64,000 nt of DNA from Axinella damicornis. Taxonomy: Eukaryota > Porifera > Demospongiae > Axinellida > Axinellidae. The DNA lies in NCBI GenBank assembly GCA_963931865.1, contig OZ007505.1:3764868-3828867 (forward strand), given 5' to 3'. The translations under genes were made by a program, and so were the position numbers. Positions 46,801-56,494 of the stretch are shown here, piece by piece (the stretch's first letter is position 1; each line of letters starts with the position of its first letter). The notes beneath the pieces were generated by a model. It saw only the letters and a list, made by a program, of their open reading frames with translations. It was not told the DNA's origin and made no database searches.

Positions 46801-47846
46801 GGCTCAACCTTGACCTAGGCATTGACGTTTGTTTCTACGATGGTCTTGACACGTTTGCTAAGACATGGCTGCAGCTGGTATTCCCAGTGTATGTGTGGAT
46901 ACTGGTGATTGGTATCATCATTTCCAGTCACTATTCTACTCGGGCAGCAAGACTGAGTGGCAAGAACTCAGTACCAGTGCTGGCAACCCTGTTCCTGCTC
47001 TCTTTTGCTAAGCTGCTCCGCATCATGATTGCTGCCTTCTCATTCACCACCTTGGATACTTACAATGCAGCCAACTCATCAAAAGAGTATGTCTGGCTTT
47101 ATGATGGCAATGTACAATACTTGCAAGGCAAACACATTCCCTTGTTCCTGGCAGCAGTAGTCATCCTAGCCGCCCTTGCTGCTCCTTACACTTTGATGGT
47201 GATCTTTGTCCAGTGTCTGCAGCGGTACAGGTACAGGCTGCTGTTCTGGGTGAGGAGGCTGAAGCCCTTGTTTGATGCCTATGCCGGTCCCTACAAGGAC
47301 AGACACCGCTACTGGACTGGGCTCCTTCTTCTCGTGCGTGTTGGTCTCTTCCTATTCTTTGCTGTGATTCAGAATGTAGTTGGCCAACCTTCTCTCAGTT
47401 TGTTGGCAATCATCTTCACAGCTGTTGGTCTGCTAGTCTTTCATGGGATGGTAGGAGGCGTGTACAAGCTGGTCTACTTGAACTTGCTGGAGTCGTTCTT
47501 CCTAATGAATCTCATCTGCTTTTCTGGTGCAACCTTGTACACCGCTCTGACTGGTGGAAATCAAGTGGCTGCAGTATGCACCTCAGTTGGCCTTGCCTTT
47601 GCTGTATTCGTCATACTTGTGCTTCACAGTGCTTACAGGAGTCTTAGGGATTCTCGATGCATCACACACTTTCCAAGGATCCGGAGGCAGCACCACACAC
47701 TTGTTGCACAGCCACTGACGGATGGACGTGAGCTATCCCTTGTTAGTGAAGCTCGGGTTCAAGGACAGCATGTTACCTCACAAGTCCTGTTCTTCAATAA
47801 ACTGCGAGAACCTCTTTTGGAATACTGTGCAGAAAGAAGTAATTAG
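43884..47846 (+). CDS. Receptor-array gene 5: beta-helix multipass membrane protein
   Basis: An intact open exon of 1320 codons from the family ATG (MTAVVVLGLLSLIPAVPLAS). It has 9 cysteine-bearing rungs. One has lost its usual glycine (SSACGI) and another its second G (RGCSI). The post-helix region, cysteine modules, membrane segments (from about residue 906) and tail are present. The tail differs from genes 1-4: DGRELSLVSEARVQ and NKLREPLLEYCAERSN, a version it shares with gene 6. The 5' half is of the gene 2-4 type. Several segments (SSGAEINITGNY, QIDVRICFYQC) link it to genes 2 and 6. Probably functional. Role unknown. Confidence 0.85.
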   Translation: MTAVVVLGLLSLIPAVPLASADQIFVRPSDDTPCPSDACYLLPHVLQNATEYLTSNTIVTLTPGYYLVNEDILAVISDVSNLTIMGSNSGSTVIVCSEKFGLVFSNATCLRISNLSFFNCCQQVTVNPAGLTAHYSNVTLINTSHTELVGSSIHAVHSNVKLLGKTVFDGIKCRSGCGILAYHSNVDCIGTVVFQNNNCSTGCGISASDNSNLEFLGTATFQNNTCYRGCSIAAYGNNISFNGSATFEGNKAENSGSGIFVFVRSNLEFLGTAVFRNNTCLAGCGISTSDNVNISFEGSVTFEGNKAEGSGSGIYVLFSSYLEFLGTVVFQNNTCDIGCGVTVSENSNLELLGTAMFLNNICSSACGIAASDNTNISFNGAAILEGNKGEGTGSDIYAEHSNTDILGTVVFRNNTCDIGCGITALNNANIEFLGTAVFQSNTCSIGCGILALDNINILFDESAVFEGNKAESIGSGIFLFNSSNLDFLGTAVFQNNTCYAGCGILALYNSKISFSASATFEENEANAFGGAVFTSRSTMKFDSSAIFHNNRAAQGGALYLIIDTNAALLLSSGAEINITGNYASETGGAIHIQSSTLSCRLIASITTQPFQIDVRICFYQCVNKQACPLKVHLQDNRAEVAGNAIYGDVQKCYHKAHFEDIFRFQSFHNDSDLSLIASDPTRVCFCMNGTPNCSILSQSRTLYPGETFEIPVVVVGDVLGVTTGAALAVLPSNASLAKAQISQALQLPLCTNLTYNVYSDPGTVTMQLVTKEVQVGLLTDIGADGGSCTSIYLHLTLLPCPPGFQVDSNGACNCNQILQNHDIFNCSIDNKSVYRPDHYWINASVNGSTTVHEQCPLDYCVPHNVPIIPYYPDKQCQFNRSGTLCGGCKPNLSMVFGSSQCLPCSNWWLFLIPLFAFAGIALVFLLTVFNLTISIGTINGLIFYANIVRANTAVFFPPTQSTAVMIPSVFMAWLNLDLGIDVCFYDGLDTFAKTWLQLVFPVYVWILVIGIIISSHYSTRAARLSGKNSVPVLATLFLLSFAKLLRIMIAAFSFTTLDTYNAANSSKEYVWLYDGNVQYLQGKHIPLFLAAVVILAALAAPYTLMVIFVQCLQRYRYRLLFWVRRLKPLFDAYAGPYKDRHRYWTGLLLLVRVGLFLFFAVIQNVVGQPSLSLLAIIFTAVGLLVFHGMVGGVYKLVYLNLLESFFLMNLICFSGATLYTALTGGNQVAAVCTSVGLAFAVFVILVLHSAYRSLRDSRCITHFPRIRRQHHTLVAQPLTDGRELSLVSEARVQGQHVTSQVLFFNKLREPLLEYCAERSN

Positions 47847-48088
47847 TTACTTTGTGTTGACTGCATGAAGAAATATTTTGTAGGTATATGTATAAGCTCA
47901 CTACTTGTAGAAAGCGTCCAGTTATTTACAACATAATAATTATAGCTTTCAAATTACACTGACTCAGATTGGTCAGCAATCATTCTATTGAGTGTTTGTT
48001 TTAGGTGCTCCATGAGTTTTGTATCCTGCACGAATCATTCATGTGCCATTTTTACTATTAAGCATTGATGTGTACCGCAGTGTAGTAG

Positions 48089-49450
48089 TTTTTTTTTTTT
48101 TTTTTCTTTTTTTTCTATGAAAGTTTATGCACAAAAAATGCATAGGACAATGCAATAGCCACTGGCTAATAATAGCATACCCAAGAACACAAAAGACTAT
48201 ACTATATGGTACATATGGTTAACAAGAGATGATTTAAATACAGACAAAGTATTGGCATGAGTAATGTAATCTGGTAAATTATTCCAAACAGAACAAGTTT
48301 TAGGTACAAAGGAGTGAAAAAATGTGTTAGTATGAGCAAAGGGCTGGCAGTAGAGTAACTTGGATGATGATCTTAATGTGGTGGTCTTAGGCACAAACAG
48401 ATCGTAGGGGAAATAAACCAGTTCATGAACTACCTTGTACATGGTAAACAAACTCAGGTAATTTCTGCGATCAACTAAGCTGGGTACATTAAAAAGATTG
48501 AGCAAATCGGCATAACCCAAGTCCCACTGTTTTGCACACATACGCAAAGCGAACTTCTGTACGCGTTCGAGCTGATCGATGTCCTTTTGCAAATGAGGAT
48601 TCCAAACCTGGCTAGCATACTCAGTGTGTGGTCTTACCAAGGCAATATACAACTGGAACAGACTTTGTGGGCTTGTGTTCTGATAAAATCTCCTGTACAG
48701 TAATCCAACCATCCTTTTAGCTCTAGAACAGATTTCATTTATGTGTTCTGACCAACATAGGGTCGATGTCAGGAGAACACCAAGGTATCTATAGGAGTGC
48801 ACTCTGTCTAGAGCAGAGGAACCCAGCTTCAGGGCAGGAGGATGTGATGGATTTTTCTTTCTGGAGAGCAGCATATATTTACATTTTGAGGAGCTAAAGG
48901 TAAGGTAGTTGGCAGTCACCCAATTGTTCAAACCATCAATATCATTTTGGAGATCTGCATAGTCAGCATTTGACTTGATGACCTTGAACAGCATCATGTC
49001 ATCAGCATACAGAGAAATCTCGGACCCTGGAGACAAATTAGTGTTTGCAATGCCATCAATATATATAAGGAATAAAAGGGGGCCCAAGACTGATCCCTGA
49101 GGTACTCCTGAGTCGACTGATGTGGTACCAGATGACTCGCCGTCCACTACCACCTTTTGTCTCCTTCCCATAAGGTAACTGCAAATCCATCTAGTCAAAA
49201 CAGGGTTGAGGTTCAGTTGTTTGAGTTTCCCAAGTAGTGCTCTGTGGGGTACAGTGTCAAAAGCTTTTCTTAGATCAAAAAACACAGCACACACTTCTCT
49301 TCCTGCTTCCAACTGCTGAAACCACTTGTGGGTAGATGTTAATAATGCCGAAACTGTAGACTTTCCAGACTGAAAACCCCACTGGTCACTTGATATGGGG
49401 TGGTGTGAGGATAGATGTTCAGTGTGCAAAAAGTGCATATGATGTTCCAG
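48089..49450 (-). mobile_element. 5'-truncated non-LTR retrotransposon (LINE)
   Basis: The minus strand ends in a poly-A tail (48115-48089, seen as a T run on the plus strand). It contains an open reverse transcriptase frame, and the element stops abruptly near 49450. The 3' flank of gene 5 seems to resume beyond it: AATAGTGTGTGCAG and ACTATTATGTTGTAGAA resemble the gene 2 flank near 23490-23535. The endonuclease and the first part of the RT are missing, the usual result of incomplete reverse transcription. A clear target duplication was not found. Confidence 0.8.
48197..49438 (-). CDS. Reverse transcriptase fragment of a jockey/CR1-like LINE
   Basis: An open frame of 413 codons lies on the minus strand. 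The RT palm motifs are in order: FQSGKSTVSALL, VFFDLRKAFDTVPHRALL (block A, with catalytic Asp), SGVPQGSVLGPLLFLIYIDG (block B) and LYADDMMLF (block C, YADD). YLGVLL and the C-terminal region RPHTEYASQVWNPH ... LERVQKFALRMC follow, typical of jockey/CR1-type elements. The first methionine is just the first one after the truncation point, not a true start. The lack of internal stops indicates a young insertion, but without an endonuclease it is not autonomous. Confidence 0.85.
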   Translation of the reverse strand: MHFLHTEHLSSHHPISSDQWGFQSGKSTVSALLTSTHKWFQQLEAGREVCAVFFDLRKAFDTVPHRALLGKLKQLNLNPVLTRWICSYLMGRRQKVVVDGESSGTTSVDSGVPQGSVLGPLLFLIYIDGIANTNLSPGSEISLYADDMMLFKVIKSNADYADLQNDIDGLNNWVTANYLTFSSSKCKYMLLSRKKNPSHPPALKLGSSALDRVHSYRYLGVLLTSTLCWSEHINEICSRAKRMVGLLYRRFYQNTSPQSLFQLYIALVRPHTEYASQVWNPHLQKDIDQLERVQKFALRMCAKQWDLGYADLLNLFNVPSLVDRRNYLSLFTMYKVVHELVYFPYDLFVPKTTTLRSSSKLLYCQPFAHTNTFFHSFVPKTCSVWNNLPDYITHANTLSVFKSSLVNHMYHIV

Positions 49451-50855
49451 AAGTAGTTATAATCAATAGTGTGTGCAGTGGTGTACTATTATGTTGTAGA
49501 ATAAACTATTCCTTCAAAGATGATTCTCAGAGGATACGTTTTCGGACTGCCTCTGTCAGGCACAGCACATGCCCCACAAAGTGGTGCCTGCTCCTACAAA
49601 CAAACCAAGCTCAATCTCTATGCAAGCCAACTGATTGTACCCTGTCCTGGCCCAAATGACCCAAACACTGCCCAGAGGTGCACTCTGCCACAGGGTTTTC
49701 TGAAATAAGGCAAATCAAACTACTGAAATAGAATTAGCTAGCTACAGTATGCACCTATGCTGCCAAACTTCAACCTGCCTCGATTAACTCCCTTGAGTTA
49801 ACGTTCATGCATACGCTTCCTTTCGCAGAGGTACAAGAATTATGTAGAAACAAATTAAATAGCTACCAGTATGTACACCTTCACATACTACAAGATATGC
49901 ACCTTCGCACAAGTACCAGCAATAATATTGGTAAATTAAGTATTCTGTGTGCTTGCACAAATACTCTACTACCTCATGTGAGTTTGACATTGAGTTTCAC
50001 TTATTGTCACAACCATTACCAGTTGCTACTCTTGTGAACCTCATGCAGATTACAACTCATATTCCCAGATCCTTCCATCGTTAGCTGCATTGGAGTCACA
50101 GCAGTGTGGGTGCAGCTACAAGTGATTTTGGTGAGAACCTTCCACATCCCACCCTCCATCAAAAGACATGCCATCGACAGAAGTGGAGCACCAAGAGAAC
50201 CCACCACCTCCTCGATCCCCAACCAATAGTATGGCTTACAACATACAGCAACTGACATCACACATATAGCTACTGACATCACATATAGCTACTGACGACA
50301 ATGGTTGAAGCAAGCAATTGGTAGCCAAAGGGAATACAAACTCCATGACTTTCTATTGATAAAGTGCTAGTCATAATGGCAGTCATATTGGTAGTCGGAA
50401 TATCCCTTTAGGTGTCCAGATGGATGATATTTGAGAGAGGGGGACTGTCACAATGTTTAAGGTTAGAAAGTCATGGAATTTGTCCGTCATTGCTTGCTTC
50501 AACCATCGTTGGCAGTACATGATGTCATGTTAACTGGGGTGAGCCATAAGCCACAGATTGGCCTGCATGGGACCAAGATTAGCTGTAAGTACAAACTGGA
50601 AGACACAATCCAATTCCACTGAACAGGAGAATAAAACTTGACTTCCTTTTGCTGCTGTACAGGCATATGTAGAAACAAGGTTGCACATACTGGTATGTAT
50701 ACACATACTGGTATGTACACCGTCCATACTAAATATGGTTCAAGATACTCACTCACCTTCACCCAAGTACACATGGAGTATTACTGTGTAACCTTTATAC
50801 TCTGCTAACTCATGTGAGGTGACACTTATGTATACGATCTGATGATCATTACCAG

Positions 50856-50886
50856 TAGCCTCATTCTCAGGCTGGGAACGAGGCTA
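50856..50886. mobile_element. 31-bp TAGCCTCG mini-palindrome with perfect 9-bp target duplication
   Basis: The insert consists of only the two inverted ends, TAGCCTCATTCTCAG and its counterpart CTGGGAACGAGGCTA, around one central base. CATTACCAG occurs directly on both sides (50847-50855 and 50887-50895). This defines the element ends and the 9-bp duplication precisely. Confidence 0.8.
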
Positions 50887-50895
50887 CATTACCAG

Positions 50896-51049
50896 TTGTT
50901 ACTGTTGTGAACCATGTAATGGCTGTTGTGAACCATGTGTTACTGTTGTGAACCATGTGTTACTGTTGTGAACCATGTGTTACTGTTGTGAACCATGTGT
51001 TACTGTTGTGAACCATGTGTTACTGTTGTGAACCATGTGTTACTGTTGT
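50896..51049. repeat. 20-bp satellite, left part
   Basis: Tandem units of TGTTGTGAACCATGTGTTAC, about seven copies, are interrupted by the foldback element that starts at 51050. The array resumes at 52687. Confidence 0.9.
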
Positions 51050-52686
51050 CATAGATAATAGAACTACGTAGAAGGGATTGGAAACGCGCATAAATTTTAC
51101 GGGTAACCCTTGTCCTATGCTCGTTTCGGTTTGTGATGGCTTCGCGCGCGAGCGTGATAATGGCAACTAACCTTTTTTGGCAAATTGCCCCACCCAGTGT
51201 CAAAGTTCAGAGGAAACAGCGGTCACCACAGACAGCCTACTTGTAGTAGCAGCTGTCCAAGTGTCTGGGGCTTCAAAGAGCGGATGTGCGAAGTTGTGAA
51301 TACGGGTTTTTATGGGATGAATACGTTTTACTGAGGTGAGTTGTGTTTGTGTAGTTTTTTAAGACTTCGTGTAAGTGCACCACTAATGGATTCGGTGGGG
51401 ATAGGCTTGGCCTTAATGTTTACATGCCCTTATGGGATAAATTAGGTTCATGTCACTGGGATTATTAGGCTATTGATTAAAATGTCGTGTAATTTCCCTT
51501 GGAAATCACAACTGTTTCCGTAGTTTTTTCCACAAACTGCTTCACTGTTTGTTAAATATTCTGCATTGAGTAGGTCAGGTACTGTTTACCATGCGCCCTT
51601 AACCACATGATTTGTAGAAATGGGTTCGAGAAGATTGCGACGTAGGGCTTATAAAATCATGTAACAAGCGGAAAAAAGCAAACCTAATGGCGGCCACCAA
51701 GAAGGGTAGTCTAGTTTTCTCATACACTTTCACTGCATTCTATTCCTGCAGATTGAACCCAGGATAACTTCGTCTACATTAAGGGATTCACTCACTCTAG
51801 CTACCTTCAGAGAATGGGTGACTGTAACCGGCTGCTCAATGTCATTGGGTTTGCGTAAAATTTTGCACAACCAGATAGACATTGAAGGGGATTATTGATC
51901 ACTCCATTCTTCTGTAAGGTAGAGTGAGTGAATCCCTTAATGTAGACAAAGTTATCCTGGGTTCAGTCTGCAGCAGCTGCGCAGGAACAGAATGCAATGA
52001 ATGCGTATGAGAAAACTGAACTATCCTTTTTGGCGGCCGCCATTAGGTTTATGCACAATTTTTTGCTGTTTCTGCTCATTACATTTATAAGCCCTACATC
52101 GGAATCTTCTTGCACCCAATTCTACGAATCATGTGGTTAAGGGCACATGGTAAACAGCACCTGACCTACTCAATGCAGAATATTTAACAAACAGTGAAAC
52201 AGCTTGTGGAAAAAACTACACAAGGAGTTGTGATTTCCAAGGGAAATTACATGACATTTTAATCAATAGCCTAATAATTCCAGTGGCATGAACCAAACTT
52301 ACCCTAAAGGGCATTTAGACACCTAGTCCAGGTTGAACTTCACCCAATCCATAAGCACTACACTTATACAGTGTCTTATAAAACTACACAAGCGCAACTT
52401 GCCTCTATTCAACCATAAAACGCGTATTCACTCTTCGCACCTCCGCGCTTCAGGGCCTTGGAAGCCTTGGACAGCTGCTGGTACAAGTAGGCGGTCTGTG
52501 GTGACAGCTGTTTGCTTTGTACCTTGACACTGGGTGGGGCGTTTTGCCAAAAAAGGTTAGTTGGCATTATCATTCTGGTACGAAGCCATCACAGAACCGA
52601 AACGAGCATGCAATCAGCATAATGACGTAGTACCCGTAAAATTTTTGCGCGTTTCCAATCCCTTCTACGTAGTTCTATTATCTATG
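51050..52686. mobile_element. 1.64 kb giant foldback element inserted in the 20-bp satellite
   Basis: It begins CATAGATAATAGAACTACG and ends with the exact inverse. The two halves pair over almost their whole length (for example TTTTACGGGTA, CACCCAGTGTC, AAGGGATTCACTCACTC and GGCGGCC each recur inverted), with divergence and indels growing towards the middle. CTGTTGT flanks both ends (51043-51049 and 52687-52693). Removing the element and one copy restores the 20-bp repeat phase exactly, so it is a true insertion with a 7-bp target duplication. No transposase is encoded, so it is non-autonomous. Confidence 0.85.
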
Positions 52687-52830
52687 CTGTTGTGAACCAT
52701 GTGTTACTGTTGTGAACCATGTGATGGCTGTTGTGAACCATGTGATGGCTGTTGTGAACCATGTGATGGCTGTTGTGAACCATGTGATGGCTGTTGTGAA
52801 CCATGTGTTACTGTTGTGAACCATGTGATG
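52687..52830. repeat. 20-bp satellite, right part
   Basis: Continuation of the array at 50896-51049. Most units here carry the variant ending GTGATGGC instead of GTGTTACT, and the last unit reads GTGATGATGC. Confidence 0.9.
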
Positions 52831-53201
52831 ATGCAACAAAATTCCAACTCATGTCCCTTCATCATTAGTTAGACCACAGGTTTTGGGGCTACCCTATCAA
52901 CCTCTATGTCTCCTCTCCTTATCAGCTAATGCTACCACTAGTACTGGTACAAATTCCCAAGCAGCTGAGAAATAATCCATTAACACCTTTCAACTTAGCC
53001 AACTTGTTCACACCCAAAAATCTATTAGTTGACTTGCTTAATCAATAAACTATCAAAAACTTTTCTGTGCATGATCAATACACACCATCTCCTCCCCAGC
53101 CTAATAAGGATAGTGGAAACAATCAGCCAATCAAATTAGCACATCATAGCAAGCATCACCTCGCTCATCCTATGTAATCATATACACTTGAGGGAGGGGT
53201 A
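52831..53201. other. Unique spacer, nothing recognised
   Basis: About 370 bp of AT-rich sequence between two tandem arrays. I see no gene or known element. Confidence 0.4.
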
Positions 53202-53415
53202 ATGAAGGTCCCTGTATATGTGAGAGGGTTAATGAAGGTCCCTGTACATGTGAGAGGGTTAATGAAGATCCCTGTACATGTGAGAGGGTTAATGAAGGTC
53301 CCTGTACATGTGAGAGGGTTAATGAAGGTCCCTGTACATGTGAGAGGGTTAATGAAGGTCCCTGTACATGTGAGAGGGTTAATGAAGATCCCTGTACATG
53401 TGAGAGGGTTAATGC
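53202..53415. repeat. 30-bp minisatellite, about seven units
   Basis: Units of 30 bp with AATGAAGGTCCCTGTACATG and TGAGAGGGTT, differing at one or two sites. Because 30 is a multiple of 3, both strands stay open as short 10-residue repeats, but there is no sign of a gene. The single-copy version at about 9785-9815 lacks the expansion. Confidence 0.9.
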
Positions 53416-53994
53416 CTCCTTGCTGCATGAAAGCCGTGCAACGTAGAGAGATTATGATACAAACCAGATACTGTACTAACCAACTGTCAATGAGTGCACT
53501 TTGGCACTATCAGCTGCTATACTCAATTGTCATAGCAATATTTACAATTTCAGTTGCCATATACAACAATCATTGATCAATGTGGTTGTAAACACTGCAT
53601 GAATTAGAAATTAGTGGGAATTTACAGTGTTCTTGCTGTCTCTGTGCTATTCCCATAACGTACTTTCCAGTGTTGTTTGTGGTCGCGTTATTATATGGTC
53701 TTCTGTTTACATCTACTCCTCCAAGTGACCAAGTCCCATCCTCCCCATGACACTGATGGTCACAACATTATGGATGTTCGCACCTAGCTAGTCTACAAAC
53801 CTGCAGCAGCACACTAGTCACTAAAGTTTGTGGCTAGAAACTGCAGCATTTGCGATGGGAGCTGCAGGATACGGAGGAGCATTGCTGCAAATACAAACAG
53901 AACACTGAAGCATAAGCGTAACAGTAATTGTAAATGTACATTATAGCAAGGGCAGTGTCCCAGAGACGTGTCCCTGTGTGCAATATGACTGCCA

Positions 53995-54290
53995 GGCTGT
54001 TACAGTTGCTATGTTGTCTCAGTTGCAAGTAATACAATGTGGACACGGGATAAGCAATAATGGTTGTTTTAATGTATTGTTGTGTTATAATTAGCAAGTA
54101 GATTCTATGATAAAGTCATCATTACTACATGTATGTGATATCATGGATATAGTTTCTACTCTTTGTCCATTCACTATCTAGTCTTAAACTCTACGTGTGT
54201 TGCATCCGAAAGTTGATTGAATCTGATCTGCAGCTGACATATCAAGAACAGTTGAGCTACCGGGTGCGTTGCATCAAGACATTGCAAGTC
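53995..54290 (+). promoter_or_regulatory. Conserved upstream block of gene 6
   Basis: It shares with gene 1 the order GTTGTCTCAGTTGCA, TGGACACGGGATAA, GATAAAGTCATCATTAC, TTGCATCCGAAAGTTGATTG and GTTGCATCAAGACATTGCA. As in gene 1 the usual GTAAGC donor is not visible at the end. CAAC|GTGAGT near 54649 is a possible alternative. Confidence 0.4.
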
Positions 54291-54349
54291 AGCTAATTAC
54301 ACTCCTGGGGAGAAAATTGTGTTAAGGTTTGACTACTTAGGAATGGCCT

Positions 54350-54600
54350 ATAAAGACACCGCCGTGATTGTCATCACGCAGTGACACAACCATACAATTT
54401 TGGTGCTGAAACTCACCGGTGTTGGAGATAGCTACAAGCGCTTTTGTTCGACATGCCGCCAGCCGCCATTGCCGTGAGTCGAGCGACGTTCGTTGCCAGT
54501 ACAGCTGTTACGAAAGGCCCACAAAGACACGGTCGTGATCGCTGACGCTTACACGCTGTATACAAGTCAAAGTTGCCGGCGCGCGCCATTGCTAACGTCG
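54350..54600 (+). repeat. Tandem duplication of about 165 bp
   Basis: GGCC(T/C)A(T/C)AAAGACAC followed by (C/T)CGTGAT(T/C)G at 54355 recurs near 54517, with CGCCATTGC-type sequence after each. Both copies are diverged. No gene seen. Confidence 0.4.
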
Positions 54601-54781
54601 GCTGGGTACGAGGCTAATAAATAGCGACCATGGTGCATGGTTGCAACGTGAGTGCGGTTGCAAGTACGAATGAGAGCCATGCAGTAGCAGTTTTTACACC
54701 ATGTAATTGGCATTTGGAACCTGGGAAGCCAAGTTGTCACTGAGTGTTTGCAAATTGAATGAGTTCAAACATAGATTATTC

Positions 54782-55527
54782 ACTGGCGGATCCAGGGGTA
54801 CTTCGTTGAGTTCGGTCGAACTACCCAGAATTATACCCACAAAATATCGTAGACTACGTATCGACCAGTGGCGGATCTAGGGGTGCGAGCGAACCCCCCT
54901 TTTGACCCTTGTTAACATAAACTACTTGTAATATTGTAGCTGTGGTTGGTAATTATACCTTGACCGTTCGCGGGCTGAAAGCCTGAAGGCAGACACAGTC
55001 TTGAGCTAGCTAGCTATATAGGTTTACGCTGCTATGCAATTTTAATTTTACATCAATTATTATTATTTTTTGTTCTGTATATACGTATAATTAGAAAATA
55101 AAGCAATAACGCAGTGTTCAATCGACTGTCCACGTAGCCACGTTCTCAGGCCTCCGCCTAGACTTTATCTCGCAGCCGTGGAGAAAAGTCGGGTGCGAGA
55201 TAAAGTCTGGGCGGAGGCCTGGGAACGAGGCTACTGTCCACGTACGTGGTTGTAATCCGTCGACGATGAAAAGAAGGAAGCTAACAGCCCCACACATCGA
55301 TACTTACTCGGGTTACTTAGTCAATCTTCTTTGCGTCTGGGAACATGTCCAGAATGCGCAGAGATGCTACGAGAGCGCTTCCTTATCGCTAAAAAGAACA
55401 CGTAATAAATTTTTCCGCGCTTCGCGCGGACTGATCGCCACTTCACGGCTCTGCGCACCGCCTTCGGCGGTGCGCTGTGTATGTGCAAACCGAACCCCCC
55501 TTTACAAATTTCTAGATCCGCCACTGA
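54782..55527. mobile_element. Non-autonomous DNA transposon with GGCGGATC-type ends
   Basis: The left end has CTGGCGGATCCAGGGG at 54782 and a second CAGTGGCGGATCTAGGGG near 54873. The right end is CTAGATCCGCCACTG, finishing at 55527. Such CAGTGGCGGAT termini are common in hAT-like and related metazoan elements. The two left ends suggest nested or duplicated termini. The target duplication is unclear (ATTATTCA against ATTATCTA). The open frames inside are not convincing genes. Confidence 0.5.
55135..55233. mobile_element. TAGCCTCG-family hairpin, 99 bp, 9-bp target duplication
   Basis: Arms of about 40 bp (TAGCCACGTTCTCAGGCCTC against GAGGCCTGGGAACGAGGCTA, then AGACTTTATCTCGC) surround a loop of about 16 bases. 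CTGTCCACG lies directly on both sides. It is nested inside the larger element at 54782-55527. Confidence 0.7.
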
Positions 55528-55794
55528 TTATCTACGGTTCAAAGCTAGGCTAGCTACGGACACAAACAGAAGTGTGTAGCAATTTGCAGTAATCAATCAA
55601 AATTTTATGTCGCTTGCATAAAAGCAACCAGCCTGGGGAGGCTTACGAGACAAGGTATTGATGAAAATATATATTTGAGATGTGGGCTAACATAATTATA
55701 ATTATAAGTACATAAAAATTATGTGGTTTAATTTGCAGGAATAATAATTATACATGCTGTGGGATGTGCTGGGAAGTGTGGATACAGAGACAGC

Positions 55795-56265
55795 CTACAT
55801 GAAGGACAGACAGCCTTCCCCTGGCACCCCTCTTGGAATACCAGAGGACTGACTACAAGTATGACGGACAAGCCTTCCCCTGGCACCCCTCTCGGAATAC
55901 CAGAGGACAGACTACATGTATGACGGACAAGACTTCCCCTGGCACCCCTCTCGGAGTTAGTCTCGCGGGGCCAGACCCACACGGAAGTGTGGGTCTGGCC
56001 CCGCGAGACTATTTCGGAGTACCGAGGACAGACTACATGACGGACAGACAAGCCTTCCTCTGGCACCCCTCTCGGAGTGAAGGACAGACAAGCCTTCCCC
56101 TGCATGGTGTACCTTTATCGGAATACCAGAGGACAGACTACATGAAGGACACAAGCCTTCCCCTGGTGTACCTTTCTCGGAATACCATGCAGAGGACAGA
56201 CTACATGTAGGACAAACGAAGCCTTCCCCTGGTGTACTTCTCTTGGAATGCCAGAGGACAGACTA
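55795..56265. repeat. 58-60 bp minisatellite, about eight units
   Basis: Units carry CTTCCCCTGGCACCCCTCTC and GGAATACCAGAGGACAGACT, with variation in length and an altered CTGGTGTACCTTTCTCGG form to the right. It lies in the presumed 5' intron of gene 6. A palindromic element interrupts one unit. Confidence 0.8.
55958..56011. mobile_element. TAGTCTCG mini-palindrome, 54 bp, inside the 58-bp repeat
   Basis: TAGTCTCGCGGGGCCAGACC continues to a 4-base loop (GGAA, 55983-55986) and returns as a perfect inverse. The stem is 25 bp without mismatch. The flanks TCTCGGAGT (55949-55957) and TTTCGGAGT (56012-56020) agree at 8 of 9 positions, a 9-bp target duplication. Confidence 0.75.
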
Positions 56266-56494
56266 ACGTATATGTCTATGTGGGGCTCGCTCAAGCTTGC
56301 CCCAACAATAGACATCTTCTGATGACCTATGACAACTGAAGCTAGGATTGGCACAAGCTGTCAAGATTGTTAGCAATGACTGCCTCCACAGCATTTTCAA
56401 TAATTATTATGTTAATTACTTCATGCAGGCAAAATTTGCACAAAGAGGAAACATTGTCTCTGCATGCCACTGGTGTCACTCTGATCCCCTAGCC

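Noticed and set aside
50896..53415. Possible CRISPR-like array
   Set aside because: The repeats are head-to-tail without unique spacers, and the window is clearly eukaryotic.
53165..53576. Repeat proteins of 10-residue units on both strands
   Set aside because: They exist only because the 30-bp minisatellite unit is a multiple of three. The single-copy homologous site near 9785 has no such frame.
55266..55553. Open frame of 95 codons inside the GGCGGATC element
   Set aside because: Its end is translated from the terminal repeat of the element, and no transposase motif is present.
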